Positions 54,307-63,059 are shown, numbered from the stretch's first letter. The stretch is DNA of 64,000 nt from Acetatifactor aquisgranensis (GCF_943193215.1 NZ_CALPDH010000004.1:62001-126000), one strand, 5' to 3'. The notes: generated by a model from the sequence alone, not told the origin. Numbers and translations: made by a program.

Positions 54307-54624
54307 TCATGCAAAAAATGTCATGAATGTCTCGCACAGGAACACCACCCCGCAGCACAGCACGGCGATTCCGATCATCTTCATGCCCTTCCAGGCGGCG
54401 ATGACGCCGACGGCCAGCGCCAGGATCCCGGCCAGGGGCGCCTGGGGCGCGGCGAGGATGGCGGGAAAGGTCATCACCGCCAATGTCACATACGGCACAT
54501 AGTATAAAAAGGAACGTATGAACGGATTCCTGATCTTCCTGCGGATCAGGGTCAGCGGCAGGATGCGGATCAGGCCGGACACCGCCGCGGCTACCAGTAT
54601 GTACAGATAAATGTTATGCGTCAT
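54307..54624 (-). CDS. azlD: AzlD-type branched-chain amino acid exporter subunit
   Basis: 105 residues, about four hydrophobic segments, with the typical start YILVAAAVSGLIRILPLTLI and core YVPYVTLAVMTFPAIL. It overlaps the end of the AzlC gene by 11 bp, which implies coupled translation. AzlCD pairs export branched-chain amino acids or analogues. Confidence 0.85.
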   Translation of the reverse strand: MTHNIYLYILVAAAVSGLIRILPLTLIRRKIRNPFIRSFLYYVPYVTLAVMTFPAILAAPQAPLAGILALAVGVIAAWKGMKMIGIAVLCCGVVFLCETFMTFFA

Positions 54625-55417
54625 GTCCCTTCACCTCCCCTTCCTGCCTCTCGTCTGTCCTGTCCCCTGCCCCGTCCTTTTCCTTTATGGGAAAGAGGAG
54701 GGCCGCCGCCCCCGCGATCAGCACAGTGAGCAGGCTGATCTTCATGCTGTCGGAGAGCCTGTCGAATAAGGGGATCCTGGACATGATGAAGCTGGCCAGG
54801 AAGCTTGCGGCGACCACGCCCCCCACGACCCGGCTGGCCTTTGCGGCAGGGATGATGATGGCGATGAACATGCCGTACAGGGCTACGCTCAATGCGCTGA
54901 CCAAGGACACCGGCAGGACATTGCCCGCCACCACGCCCATGGCCGTGCCAAAAGCCCAGCTTGGCAGGGCGATCGTCATGGCCCCGTAGGTGTAGAAGGG
55001 GTTCAGCGTGCCCGGCTTGCCGATGCTGATGCCGAAGATTTCGTCCGTGATGCCGAAGCCTACCAGCAGGCGGTGGCCGCAGCGGGCGGCGGAGTCGAAT
55101 TTCTGGCTCAGGGCGCAGCTCATGAGGAGGTAGCGCATATTGGTGATCAGGATGACGAAAGCCATCTCCAGATAGGGCGCGCCTGCGGAGATGACCGTGA
55201 ATTCCGCGTATTCCCCGGCGGAGGCGTGGTTCAGTATGCTGGAGAGAAAGCCCTGGAAAGGGGTCAGCCCGGCCTTTCTGGCCACGATGCCCAGGGAAAA
55301 GGCCACCGCCAGATAACCCAGGGCGATGGGGATGCCGTCCCGCAGGCCGTTTGTGAAAGCATTTCTATCATAGAATCCAAGAGAGGATTCTGTGATTATG
55401 TTTCTATTATGGTTCAT
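54614..55417 (-). CDS. azlC: AzlC family branched-chain amino acid exporter subunit
   Basis: 267 residues with about seven membrane segments. The family motif GIPIALGYLAVAFSLGI is followed by GLTPFQGFLSSILNHASAGE and ITNMRYLLMS. The tail (about 245-267) is charged and variable. The start is ATG 55417 with GGAACCGG upstream. It pairs with AzlD. An Lrp- or LysR-type regulator was not found nearby. Confidence 0.88.
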   Translation of the reverse strand: MNHNRNIITESSLGFYDRNAFTNGLRDGIPIALGYLAVAFSLGIVARKAGLTPFQGFLSSILNHASAGEYAEFTVISAGAPYLEMAFVILITNMRYLLMSCALSQKFDSAARCGHRLLVGFGITDEIFGISIGKPGTLNPFYTYGAMTIALPSWAFGTAMGVVAGNVLPVSLVSALSVALYGMFIAIIIPAAKASRVVGGVVAASFLASFIMSRIPLFDRLSDSMKISLLTVLIAGAAALLFPIKEKDGAGDRTDERQEGEVKGHDA

Positions 55418-55548
55418 GTTCCGGTTCCGTCCTGTGTATTAAAATTCATTAGAGTCAATGCTGGTATTATATCCTTTCTCAGGGCAGGATTCAAGAGGCC
55501 GATCCGGAAAAGTCAGGAAAAGCCAGAGAACATAATTTATTTTGGTCC

Positions 55549-55764
55549 GGGGTCTTTGCCATGATGTATTTCCCGAACCTGGTGGCGAACATAACCAAGG
55601 CGGCGGAATTCCTGAAATACATCACGCCTTTCGGCTATGCCGAGGGCGCGGATATCATAGAAGCGGGGCGGCTGGACGGAAAGATGGCGGCCATAGGCCT
55701 GGCTTTCGGGGCGGCAGGCATCGCGGCGGCTTATCTGCAATATTGCAGGAAAGATGTACAATGA
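55549..55764 (+). pseudogene. C-terminal fragment of an ABC-2 permease, homologous to the gene at 36000-36785
   Basis: The fragment reads MMYFPNLVANITKAAEFLKY and TPFGYAEGADIIEAGRLDG, and ends in QYCRKDVQ. Compared with the end of the permease at 36000-36785 about 55 of 67 residues agree. Nothing before 55549 continues the homology, and no ribosome binding site precedes it, so this is a leftover of a second TetR/ABC-type operon. Confidence 0.8.
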
Positions 55765-55817
55765 GATTTTGCCCGTTATGACAGAGAGGGGCAGAGAAAA
55801 GCTGATGCGCCGCGCGT

Positions 55818-56717
55818 TCAGGCCCCGGCACCGGGAAAGGCGATACGGATGCTCAGCCTGTTGCCCTCATACTCCGCCGAAACCGTGCCGCCCATCTGCT
55901 CTACGAGGGCTTTCGTGATTGCCAGGCCAAGGCCTGTGGATTTCCTGGCGGCCTCCACGGTGAAGAAGCGGTTGAACAGCCTGCCCACCTGCACCTCGTC
56001 CAGTCCCGCGGCAGTGTTGACGAAGATGATTTCCCCGGTTTTGCGGAGAATAATATCCAAATCACCGTCACTGTAATTGATCGCATTGTTCAGGAGATTG
56101 GAAAATACCCGGGATAAGGCGGAGCGGTCAAGAATCCGGACGATTCTTTCCTCAGGTATCCGCAGGCCGGGGGTGATATGCCGCTCCTGCAGGGCAGCAT
56201 AGAACGCCGCGATGCTCTCTTCCAGCACATGGTTGATGACCACGGGCTCTCTGCCCGGGTCCTTTTCGCCGGAGAGAATCACCGAATATCGGAACAGCTC
56301 CTCCGTGAGATGCGTCAGCATTTCGGAGCGGTTCCGGATGATGTCGAGATAACGCTCGACATCATCCGGCTTCTCCACCTGCTCCAGCAGGTCCAGATAG
56401 CCGCAGATGGCAGTCAGCGGAGTCCTGATATCATGCGAGATATTCGTGACGGCATTCTTCAGCTCGGTGTCTCCCTGCTGGAACCGGTGACGTTCAGAGC
56501 GGAGCCTGCGAAGCTGGGTATTGATCGCGGCGGCCAGGCTGCGCATATATCTGTCGTTGCAGGAAATACCGATGGGGGTATTGGTGGAGGTCTGGAGCCT
56601 GTCGGCAAAGGCCTCTTCGATTTCCCTGGCGGCTTTTCTCAGAATGTGGATTTTGGTGAGCGCAGCGATGACAATCAATGTCAGGATACCGACTAAGGCC
56701 CATAACCATACAACCAT
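55818..56717 (-). CDS. Sensor histidine kinase of the second kinase/ABC module
   Basis: 299 residues with one N-terminal membrane segment (about 4-22), a coiled linker, the H-box SHDIRTPLTAICGYLDLL and an ATPase domain (FSNLLNNAINYS, STGLGLAITKALVEQMGG). Like the kinase at 13045 it has no extracellular sensor domain. It is the last gene of the regulator-ATPase-permease-kinase series and probably detects the transporter rather than a free ligand. Confidence 0.85.
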   Translation of the reverse strand: MVVWLWALVGILTLIVIAALTKIHILRKAAREIEEAFADRLQTSTNTPIGISCNDRYMRSLAAAINTQLRRLRSERHRFQQGDTELKNAVTNISHDIRTPLTAICGYLDLLEQVEKPDDVERYLDIIRNRSEMLTHLTEELFRYSVILSGEKDPGREPVVINHVLEESIAAFYAALQERHITPGLRIPEERIVRILDRSALSRVFSNLLNNAINYSDGDLDIILRKTGEIIFVNTAAGLDEVQVGRLFNRFFTVEAARKSTGLGLAITKALVEQMGGTVSAEYEGNRLSIRIAFPGAGA

Positions 56718-56740
56718 GACAGACTCCTTATCTCAAATCT

Positions 56741-57574
56741 TTATCTTAAATCTTTTTTCTGAAACAGCACACATCCCCCGCCCGTGGCCAGCACAATGAT
56801 CGCCAGGGAGTAGAGGGGGAGCCTCAGAGGGTGCACAGCCGTCATAATGGCGCATTGGATGGCCTGCCCGCCGGGGAGGATATCGTAAAGAGTCTGGACG
56901 ATTTCCCGCCTGGTCCCCTCCAGATATTTGGGATTGGCTTCTTCCGTGGAGGCCATGTTGCCGTCTTTGTCCAGGAAATAGACCATATGGGTGGGCGGCG
57001 CCTCCAGCATCTGGTTCAATATGGCCGCCGTCATCAATAAGCCAAAGGCGAGCAATATGCAGATTATGTTGGCGGCGGATTTGCTCTGGCATATCATGGC
57101 GATGAATGTAAACAGAGAGGAAAAAGCAACCATCAGAAGCAGCGCCGTGACCACCGTCAGCAGAATCAGCTTCCCGTCAGCCGCGAAGAATCCAAACAGC
57201 GGTATCCCCACGCAGAGGTAAGGGATAAGGTACGCGGCGCAAATGACAATGCCCGCTGCGGAAGAGACGATGAGATTTGCCAGATAAATCGTCCCGCGCT
57301 TCTGCCCCGCCACAATCTTGTTCCGGATGGTCCCATCGCTGTACTCCGTACCGATGAAGCAGCTGCAGAACACTGCCATGATGACGCCGATGAACAGGGT
57401 CCAGGCGAAAAATCCGCTGTCCAGGTTCTCGATGTAGTGCGACTGTAAGGTATCCAGATATTTTCTCACGGGGAAAAATACCCCCAGCGCAGCCATGAGG
57501 ATGACCGCTGCCCAGAAGAGTTTATCCTTTTTCAGGCGCAGAAAATTCGCCGATAATAGTTTAACCATTCTCAT
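56741..57574 (-). CDS. ABC-2 type permease of the second module
   Basis: 277 residues with six hydrophobic segments and a large extracytoplasmic loop (about residues 195-245) between segments 5 and 6. SCFIGTEYSDGTIRNKIVAGQKR is the typical coupling segment. It overlaps the ATPase gene by 14 bp, so the two are coupled. The resemblance is to lantibiotic-immunity or bacitracin permeases; the substrate is inferred only from module type. Confidence 0.75.
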   Translation of the reverse strand: MRMVKLLSANFLRLKKDKLFWAAVILMAALGVFFPVRKYLDTLQSHYIENLDSGFFAWTLFIGVIMAVFCSCFIGTEYSDGTIRNKIVAGQKRGTIYLANLIVSSAAGIVICAAYLIPYLCVGIPLFGFFAADGKLILLTVVTALLLMVAFSSLFTFIAMICQSKSAANIICILLAFGLLMTAAILNQMLEAPPTHMVYFLDKDGNMASTEEANPKYLEGTRREIVQTLYDILPGGQAIQCAIMTAVHPLRLPLYSLAIIVLATGGGCVLFQKKDLR

Positions 57575-58475
57575 TCCCTCCTACCAGACTGATATAATAG
57601 CTCTCCAGACTCTCATTCCGCTCCTGCATGGAAAGGACTTCGCAGCTTTCCTCTGCCAGGGCAAGGGTCAGCCTGGACACATGGACCTTTGCGTACACGT
57701 CCGCGGCCCTGTCCGAAAGGATGTTGTACTCCACGCCCATCCCGTCCAGCACGCGGGACAGGGCCTGCACATTGGTCACTTCCAGGCGGACGCATTTGCG
57801 GCAGGCGGCTTCCAGATCCCCGGCGCTGATCTCCCGGACGATGTGCCCCTTGTCGATAAAGCCGTAATGGGTAGCCAGCCGGGACAGCTCGTCGAGGATA
57901 TGGCTGGAGATCAGGACCGTAATCTGCTCTTCCCGGTTCAGCTTCAGTATCAGCTCCCGGATCTCGATGATTCCCTGGGGGTCAAGCCCGTTCACGGGTT
58001 CATCCAGCACCAGAAAATCCGGCGAGCCCACAAGGGCGATGGCGATCCCCAGCCTCTGGCGCATGCCTAAGGAGAAATTTCGGGCTTTCTTCTTCCCGGC
58101 ATCTTCCAGCCCCACCAGCTTCAGAATCTCCCCCAGACCGTCATAGGAGGGAAGCCCCAGAATGCGGTACTGCTGTCTTAAATTATCCTCTGCCGTCATG
58201 TTCAGGTAGATGGAGGGGGTCTCCACCACGGCTCCCATCCTCCTGCGGGAGTTCATGATTTCCCTTTCCGTGTTCTTCCTGCCGTACAGGGTGTAGTCGC
58301 CGGACGTGGGCTCCTGCAGGCCGCAGATCAGCCGGATCAGCGTGGTCTTGCCCGCACCGTTTTTCCCCACGAAGCCATAGATCGCTCCCCTGGGGACATT
58401 CATGGACAGCCCGTCCAGTGCTTTATAATGCTTGTAATTTTTGGTTAAAGCGTTTGCTTTCAGAACATAATCCAT
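57561..58475 (-). CDS. ABC transporter ATP-binding protein of the second module
   Basis: 304 residues. Walker A GKNGAGKTT, signature FSLGMRQRL, Walker B FLVLDEPVNGLDPQ, and H-loop ISSHILDEL are intact, with a C-terminal extension of about 90 residues. The start at 58475 follows AAAGGAGG. It is the paralogue of the ATPase at 15252-16178, with the same neighbours in the same order. Upstream lie four CTTTACC boxes. Confidence 0.85.
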   Translation of the reverse strand: MDYVLKANALTKNYKHYKALDGLSMNVPRGAIYGFVGKNGAGKTTLIRLICGLQEPTSGDYTLYGRKNTEREIMNSRRRMGAVVETPSIYLNMTAEDNLRQQYRILGLPSYDGLGEILKLVGLEDAGKKKARNFSLGMRQRLGIAIALVGSPDFLVLDEPVNGLDPQGIIEIRELILKLNREEQITVLISSHILDELSRLATHYGFIDKGHIVREISAGDLEAACRKCVRLEVTNVQALSRVLDGMGVEYNILSDRAADVYAKVHVSRLTLALAEESCEVLSMQERNESLESYYISLVGGNENG

Positions 58476-58504
58476 AAAGCAGCCTCCTTTTGCTTGATGC
58501 TGAC

Positions 58505-58561
58505 ATTTTAACCGCAAACGGTAAAGAAAGCGGTAAAGGAAGCGGTAAAGAAAGGGTAAAG
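58505..58561 (-). promoter_or_regulatory. Promoter region with four tandem CTTTACC boxes
   Basis: Plus-strand units CGGTAAAGAAAG (58519-58530), CGGTAAAGGAAG (58531-58542), CGGTAAAGAAAG (58543-58554) and GGTAAAG (58555-58561) read on the minus strand as CTTTACC four times at 11-12 bp spacing. A TAAAAT -10 (58510-58505) lies downstream. The layout matches the boxes of the first module and suggests binding of the regulator encoded at 58564-59223. Confidence 0.6.
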
Positions 58562-58563
58562 AT

Positions 58564-59223
58564 TCAATTTGCCCGCATTTTGAAGCCGATGCCCCAGACT
58601 GCCTCAATGTAGTCTTTCCCCCCGGCTTCCCGCAGCTTTCTGCGCAGATTGCTGATGTGCATCTTCAGAGAACTGTCCGTGCAGTCCGGCGTATCTTCGC
58701 TGATACGTTCCAAAATCACCGATTTGGCGATGACCTGGGAGGGGTTCTGCAGGAGCAGCTTTAAAATGGCATACTCCGTCCGGGTCAGTTTTACCTCTGT
58801 GCCGCCGACTGCTGCCACATGTGTATCGGTATTGAGGGTGATATCGTCATAGACCAGTTCGGAAACCACGGGCGCGGCACCCCGCAGATGCACGGCGATT
58901 CTGGCCAGGAGCTCTTTCATGGAAAAGGGCTTCGTCACATAATCCACGGCGCCGCCCAGCAGCAGCTCCACCTTGTGGCTGATATCCGCTCTGGCGCTGA
59001 CCACGATGATGGGAATCCCCTTTATTTTGGGCAGAAGCTCTTCGCCGCTAAGCCCGGGCAGCATCAAATCCAGCAGCACCAGGTCCGGCTTCTCCCCGGA
59101 CAGCACCAGCAAAGCTTCCGTGCCGGAGTAGGCGCGCCTGACGCCGTAGTTTTCCTTTCGCAGGGCTTCTTCCAACATGTTTCCGATATGCATATCATCG
59201 TCGATGATCAGGATATTTTTCAT
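58564..59223 (-). CDS. OmpR-family response regulator of the second module
   Basis: 219 residues. Receiver with IDDDMHIG, phosphorylation Asp in LVLLDLMLPG (about residue 51), VVSARAD and YVTKPFSMKE; winged helix with KLTRTEYAILKLLL and SSLKMHISNLRRKLRE. ATG 59223 is used; GGAGG is 15 bp upstream, rather far, and an in-frame TTG at 59235 is nearer. It precedes the ABC ATPase gene by 88 bp containing the CTTTACC boxes. Confidence 0.85.
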   Translation of the reverse strand: MKNILIIDDDMHIGNMLEEALRKENYGVRRAYSGTEALLVLSGEKPDLVLLDLMLPGLSGEELLPKIKGIPIIVVSARADISHKVELLLGGAVDYVTKPFSMKELLARIAVHLRGAAPVVSELVYDDITLNTDTHVAAVGGTEVKLTRTEYAILKLLLQNPSQVIAKSVILERISEDTPDCTDSSLKMHISNLRRKLREAGGKDYIEAVWGIGFKMRAN

Positions 59224-59452
59224 AGAATCAGACAAAGGCCTCCTTATTGCGAACACTGATAACAGTATAGTCAGTCAGGGCAAAAAATGCAATAAAACAG
59301 GATGGATTTCAAGAATAGTTAATGACTTAATCTAAAAAATAAGTAAAATAAAGTTACAGGGCAAGAGGAGCCATTGACGAATCCCCGAATGAGGTGTAGC
59401 ATGAAATGGAAAAAGCTGCCTTGCCCAATAGAAGCGGAAACGGAGAAATGCC

Positions 59453-60439
59453 ATGACAAAAGTGAGGATGCAGGATATAGCCAACCGGGTGGGAGTCAGC
59501 ACTGTGACCGTACACAACGCGTTGGCAGGACGCAAGGGCGTCAGCGATGAAGTCCGGGAAAAGATTCTGAATACGGCCAGGGAGATGGGGTATTTCCAGG
59601 GCCGGAAAAAGGGCGGTCTGAGGAATATCGGCGTGGTGATTTCGGAGAAGTACCTGGCGGACTATATCACGTTCTACTGGAAGATATATATGGAAATCGC
59701 CATGGCGGCGCCGGAGAAGAACTGCGCCGTGATGGCCGAGGTCCTGAAGCATGAGACGGAAAAGGAGCGGGAACTTCCCTGCTTTGTGGAGGAGAATGCC
59801 ATCGAGGCCCTGATTGTCATGGGGGAAGTGGGCAGGGAGTACATCAGTTTCCTGAAAGCCAACGCAGGGATGCCCGTGATATTCCTTGATTTCTATTACA
59901 AGGAGATAGCCGGGGACGCGGTGGTCACGGACGGTTTCTACGGGATGTACCTGATGACGGAATATCTCTATGAGCGGGGCCTGCGCCGGATGGCTTATGT
60001 GGGATCCGTCCATGCTACCAGCAGTATTATGGACCGGTACTGCGGTTTCCGGCGGTCTCTTCTGGAACACGGCCTCCCGTTTCGGGAGGAGTGGCTGATA
60101 GAGGATCGGGACGAGGCAGGGGAGATTATTCTGGAGCTGCCGGAGGAACTGCCGGAGGCTTTTGTGTGTAACTGCGATTTGGTGGCCTACATGCTGATTG
60201 ATGAGCTGGAAAAGCGGGGCTGCCGGGTGCCGGGGGACTGCTCGGTGGTGGGATTTGACAATTATCTCTATCCGGGGCTGCTGGACCGGGGGATCACCAC
60301 TTACGAGGTGGATATGAAAGGAATGGCAGAGGCTGCTCTGCGGAAAGTGCTGGAGAGGCTGGACGACTCCGGCGGGGTGAAGCGGATCGATCTGGTGGCG
60401 GGACATATCGTGGAGAAATCCAGCGTCAGGGCTTTATAG
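59453..60439 (+). CDS. LacI family transcriptional regulator
   Basis: 328 residues. The N-terminal helix-turn-helix (VRMQDIANRVGVSTVTVHNA, LAGRKGVSDEVREKIL) and periplasmic-binding-protein-like effector domain are complete; the effector end has SVVGFDNYLYPGL. CGGAG lies before the ATG. No cotranscribed enzyme follows: the next DNA on the right is a truncated mobC on the opposite strand, starting 5 bp later. Its targets may be the sugar genes nearby or genes lost when the element inserted. Confidence 0.85.
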   Translation: MTKVRMQDIANRVGVSTVTVHNALAGRKGVSDEVREKILNTAREMGYFQGRKKGGLRNIGVVISEKYLADYITFYWKIYMEIAMAAPEKNCAVMAEVLKHETEKERELPCFVEENAIEALIVMGEVGREYISFLKANAGMPVIFLDFYYKEIAGDAVVTDGFYGMYLMTEYLYERGLRRMAYVGSVHATSSIMDRYCGFRRSLLEHGLPFREEWLIEDRDEAGEIILELPEELPEAFVCNCDLVAYMLIDELEKRGCRVPGDCSVVGFDNYLYPGLLDRGITTYEVDMKGMAEAALRKVLERLDDSGGVKRIDLVAGHIVEKSSVRAL

Positions 60440-60443
60440 GGGG

Positions 60444-60623
60444 TTATGGTATGGCAAAGATTACGATAACCGGGCGTATGCTTGACTTAATAAGGGCTTG
60501 CCGGATAAACTCGGCTTGGCTCATTTTGCAGAGGGTGACACGCTCGGAAAACCCGGCGTATTCTTCCTCGGTCAAGCGTGTCTTGATTACCCGGTGGCGG
60601 TGGGGCGTGTTGTATCTTTTCAT
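60444..60623 (-). pseudogene. mobC: Truncated plasmid-mobilisation protein MobC
   Basis: From ATG 60623 (AAAGGAG upstream) the frame reads MKRYNTPHRHRVIKTRLTEE then FSERVTLCKMSQAEFIRQAL, the N-terminal ribbon-helix-helix domain of MobC relaxosome proteins in mobilisable elements of Clostridia. After about 50 residues the homology ends in IRPVIVIFAIP and a stop, where the intact family would run for about 60 to 80 more residues. The break point lies within 30 bp of the end of the LacI gene, marking the edge of the element remnant. Confidence 0.75.
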
Positions 60624-60700
60624 GGCTTTCAGCTCCTTTCTTTTTATGGTTTGCCCTCTCACCAATAGGAGAAAAACAGGGGGCAAAGCGGAAGTGTTTT

Positions 60701-60782
60701 TTGAAAAATCCGAAAATATTTTTTCGGGGATTTTTCAAGCGGCGCAAGCCGCAAAAAGGCGGGCTTGGGGTGGCAACCCCAA
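60701..60782. other. oriT-like cluster of three hairpins upstream of mobC
   Basis: In a row: TTGAAAAATCC (60701-60711) with GGATTTTTCAA (60728-60738); GCGGC-gcaa-GCCGC (60739-60752); TTGGGGT-ggca-ACCCCAA (60765-60782). Nested inverted repeats directly upstream of mobC are typical of transfer origins bound by MobC and nicked by a relaxase. No relaxase gene is present. From 60783 to 61269 I found no gene. Confidence 0.45.
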
Positions 60783-61269
60783 CAAGATTCCCATAGGACA
60801 AAATGAGCGATTAGCGAAATTTGGTACTGTGGTAGAATCTTGCTCTAAGAAAGTAGCGGCTTCCGCTGTGTGGGCTTCTGCTGATACCCTCGACGGAGAG
60901 GGCGGGGTTTCTGGCAACTTTGCGGCGGTATTTCGCTCTCAATATCTTTAGGAACTGCCGGAAAATAATCTACGCATTTTGTTTAGAGTAAACCTGATAA
61001 AATCTGTAAATTTTGCAACAGGCTTGCGTAGGTTATTTGGAGGCATTTCCTTAGTGCCGCAAGCGGGGATTTTGCCAAAGCAGCGGCGATATTTCTCCCT
61101 CTAATACTTCAAACCAGCAAAAAGCAAAATGAACGTTAATTTGCGGAAATTTCCCCTCATTCCTTACAAAACCACGCAAGCCGGAATAGGCGGGAATTTT
61201 CAGAAATTTCTTTCTATCCCCTTTGCACGGCATAATACCGACGATTTTTGAAAATGCCAAAAATGGGCG

Positions 61270-61303
61270 CAAAAAAACAGGAAACCTTTTCTTGATTTCC
61301 TGT
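61270..61303 (-). terminator. Terminator of the membrane protein gene at 61359
   Basis: On the minus strand ACAGGAAA (61303-61296) pairs with TTTCCTGT (61284-61277), followed by a run of T (61277-61271). Confidence 0.7.
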
Positions 61304-61358
61304 CTTGGTGTGCCGTTTTATGTAGCGGCGGTTATTCAGTTTTTAGCTGGCTACAATT

Positions 61359-62033
61359 CTACAAACTGGAAGTTGTGCAAGGGATTTTTGAAAATGCGCA
61401 GAAAACTAGCAACAAAGCCAAACTTTGTTGTCCCCAATCAAACACACCATTGATTATAGCATTAGCAGGTAAAACGGTTGCAACCATAATTGAAATTCCC
61501 ATAAACAAAAGCGGATTTATCAGCACCCATCTTTTCTTTCCCCATGTTCCTTTTATCGCAACACAAAATATAATAATTGATAAAATTATAAAACTTATTG
61601 CAGCCAAAAATGCAACACAGATGAATGTAGTAAAAAAGCGTTCACTAATCCGCTTAGCTAATACTATATTCTCTTCTGCTAGTTGATTATATAGCCACGC
61701 GGATATTGCGAATACACAATGGTATAATGTTCCTACAGAGACAAATACAATGGATGCTATAAAAAACAGTTTATCATATTTACCGACTTTTTCTTTGAGT
61801 AAAACAGATATAGCGTAAAACCCGCAAAACATTAAAAGAAGTGCAATCACGCCCAATAATCCGCCTATAATGAACCTAATAGACGTAGCATTTGACCATT
61901 CTTCTGAAAATGCAGGAAAAAGATGAAAAATCCCCACTTTTTCCATAGGGTAAAAGCAACCCAATAACATATCTCCGCAGAAGCAAAGTACGCTTCCTGC
62001 GATTGCAATATAGAACAGCTTTTTTATTGTCAT
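61359..62033 (-). CDS. Polytopic membrane protein, possibly DUF6796-like
   Basis: 224 residues, about six membrane segments (YIAIAGSVLCFCGDMLLGCF, FIIGGLLGVIALLLMFCGFY, LFFIASIVFVSVGTLYHCVF, FLAAISFIILSIIIFCVAIK, LFMGISIMVATVLPANAIIN, SLALLLVFCAF). It resembles uncharacterised membrane proteins found in Clostridia; the DUF name is uncertain. Composition is more AT-rich than the first 60 kb, fitting transfer with the mobile element. The extreme C-terminus (SKIPCTTSSL) may be altered. Function unknown. Confidence 0.6.
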   Translation of the reverse strand: MTIKKLFYIAIAGSVLCFCGDMLLGCFYPMEKVGIFHLFPAFSEEWSNATSIRFIIGGLLGVIALLLMFCGFYAISVLLKEKVGKYDKLFFIASIVFVSVGTLYHCVFAISAWLYNQLAEENIVLAKRISERFFTTFICVAFLAAISFIILSIIIFCVAIKGTWGKKRWVLINPLLFMGISIMVATVLPANAIINGVFDWGQQSLALLLVFCAFSKIPCTTSSL

Positions 62034-62223
62034 AGCGCCTCCGTTTTTTTAACAAAAATTCATGTTCATCGGATTACTCTGTTTTTTCTTCCTTTTGACT
62101 TTTCTTCCTTTGAACCAAAATGTGAAATTAACGTTCCATGCTGAACTTTGTCACTTTGTTAATTACTCCCACTTTATCTGTGCTTTATTATATATCCGTT
62201 TTCCCAAAAATGAAAGCGATTTC

Positions 62224-62436
62224 TTATACTTCCTGTTCATCAAAACGGAACTTGAATAATGCGGCAACAAGCCGGGATTTTATGTTGTCCTCCGTATCTC
62301 TGTTGATATGCCCGTTTTCAATGGCGGCAATTCGGATTCGCTTGCTGTAATGACGTAAAACCTCGTCCACGGCTTCCGGCTCTCCGCTGGTCGCCCGGAC
62401 AATCGTTTCATAGGGTAAAAGATTCGGATTCCCCAT
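62224..62436 (-). CDS. Helix-turn-helix protein of conjugative-element type
   Basis: 70 residues from ATG 62436 within the end of the sigma factor gene (overlap 29 bp). YETIVRATSGEPEAVDEVLR and KRIRIAAIENGHINRDTEDN match the small HTH proteins (HTH_16) found beside sigma factors in Tn916-like and related elements. It most likely supports expression of element genes. Coupled to the sigma gene by overlap. Confidence 0.7.
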   Translation of the reverse strand: MGNPNLLPYETIVRATSGEPEAVDEVLRHYSKRIRIAAIENGHINRDTEDNIKSRLVAALFKFRFDEQEV

Positions 62437-62863
62437 GTGAAAGCACCATTTCTTTGTGCAGAAGCTGTAAAGTCCTGCGTATCTGATACCCGGTCGTACT
62501 CCGGCAGCGTCCGTACATTTCCCCGATTTCCCGCTGCGTATAATGCCCGAAAAAATAAAGGAAAATGATTTCCCGGTTCTTCTCCGGCAGAGATAACAGG
62601 GCGGCGGCAAGCTCCCCATTGGTGAGGATAACTGTCTGACCGCATATCGTAATGGGGTATTCTTCATAAGGTGCTTCAAAATATTCGTCTGTTGTGCCTA
62701 AAGGGTAAAACTTTTCTTCTGTGAGGTATTCAGGGGATATTTCTTTTTGCCGCCGCCTGCTCCTGTCACGCCATGCGTTGATAGCCGCAAAGCGTATGAC
62801 GGTCTTGCAATAGCCATTGAAAGTATACATGATGTGTTCTCTGTATGCTTCTGTGCAAGGCAT
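62408..62863 (-). CDS. Sigma-70 family RNA polymerase sigma factor of mobile-element type
   Basis: 151 residues. The N-terminal part (YTFNGYCKTVIRFAAINAWR) looks like a short region 2, and the C-terminal part has the region 4 helix-turn-helix (LLSLPEKNREIIFLYFFGHY, TQREIGEMYGRCRSTTGYQI). This size and sequence are typical of sigma factors carried by conjugative transposons of Firmicutes. AAAGGGGG precedes the ATG. It is followed by the overlapping HTH gene; no conjugation genes remain within the window. Confidence 0.8.
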   Translation of the reverse strand: MPCTEAYREHIMYTFNGYCKTVIRFAAINAWRDRSRRRQKEISPEYLTEEKFYPLGTTDEYFEAPYEEYPITICGQTVILTNGELAAALLSLPEKNREIIFLYFFGHYTQREIGEMYGRCRSTTGYQIRRTLQLLHKEMVLSHGESESFTL

Positions 62864-62982
62864 AGATGATTCCCCCTTTCTCCCACATAGGGCGGTGCAT
62901 GGTTTACAGTTACATTGTTATAATTCAAAGGACATTTTAATCTATTGTTCCTTGATTATCATTTCCATGTTGCGCTCTTTTA

Positions 62983-63055
62983 TTTTTTTGTTTGGAATAG
63001 TGTGATGCTGGTGGTCTATCTTTTGCTTTCTATTTACGCATCTTTACTGTATATA
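62983..63055. repeat. Diverged 73-bp repeat, copy B
   Basis: Copy of 23562-23634 with mainly transition differences; the small frame seen in copy A is interrupted by stops here. It lies between the sigma factor gene and the acetyltransferase gene. Confidence 0.55.
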
Positions 63056-63059
63056 TAAT

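Noticed and set aside
58519..58561. CRISPR-like array from the regular short repeats
   Set aside because: Units are contiguous at 11-12 bp with no spacers, and lie at a promoter. They fit regulator boxes.
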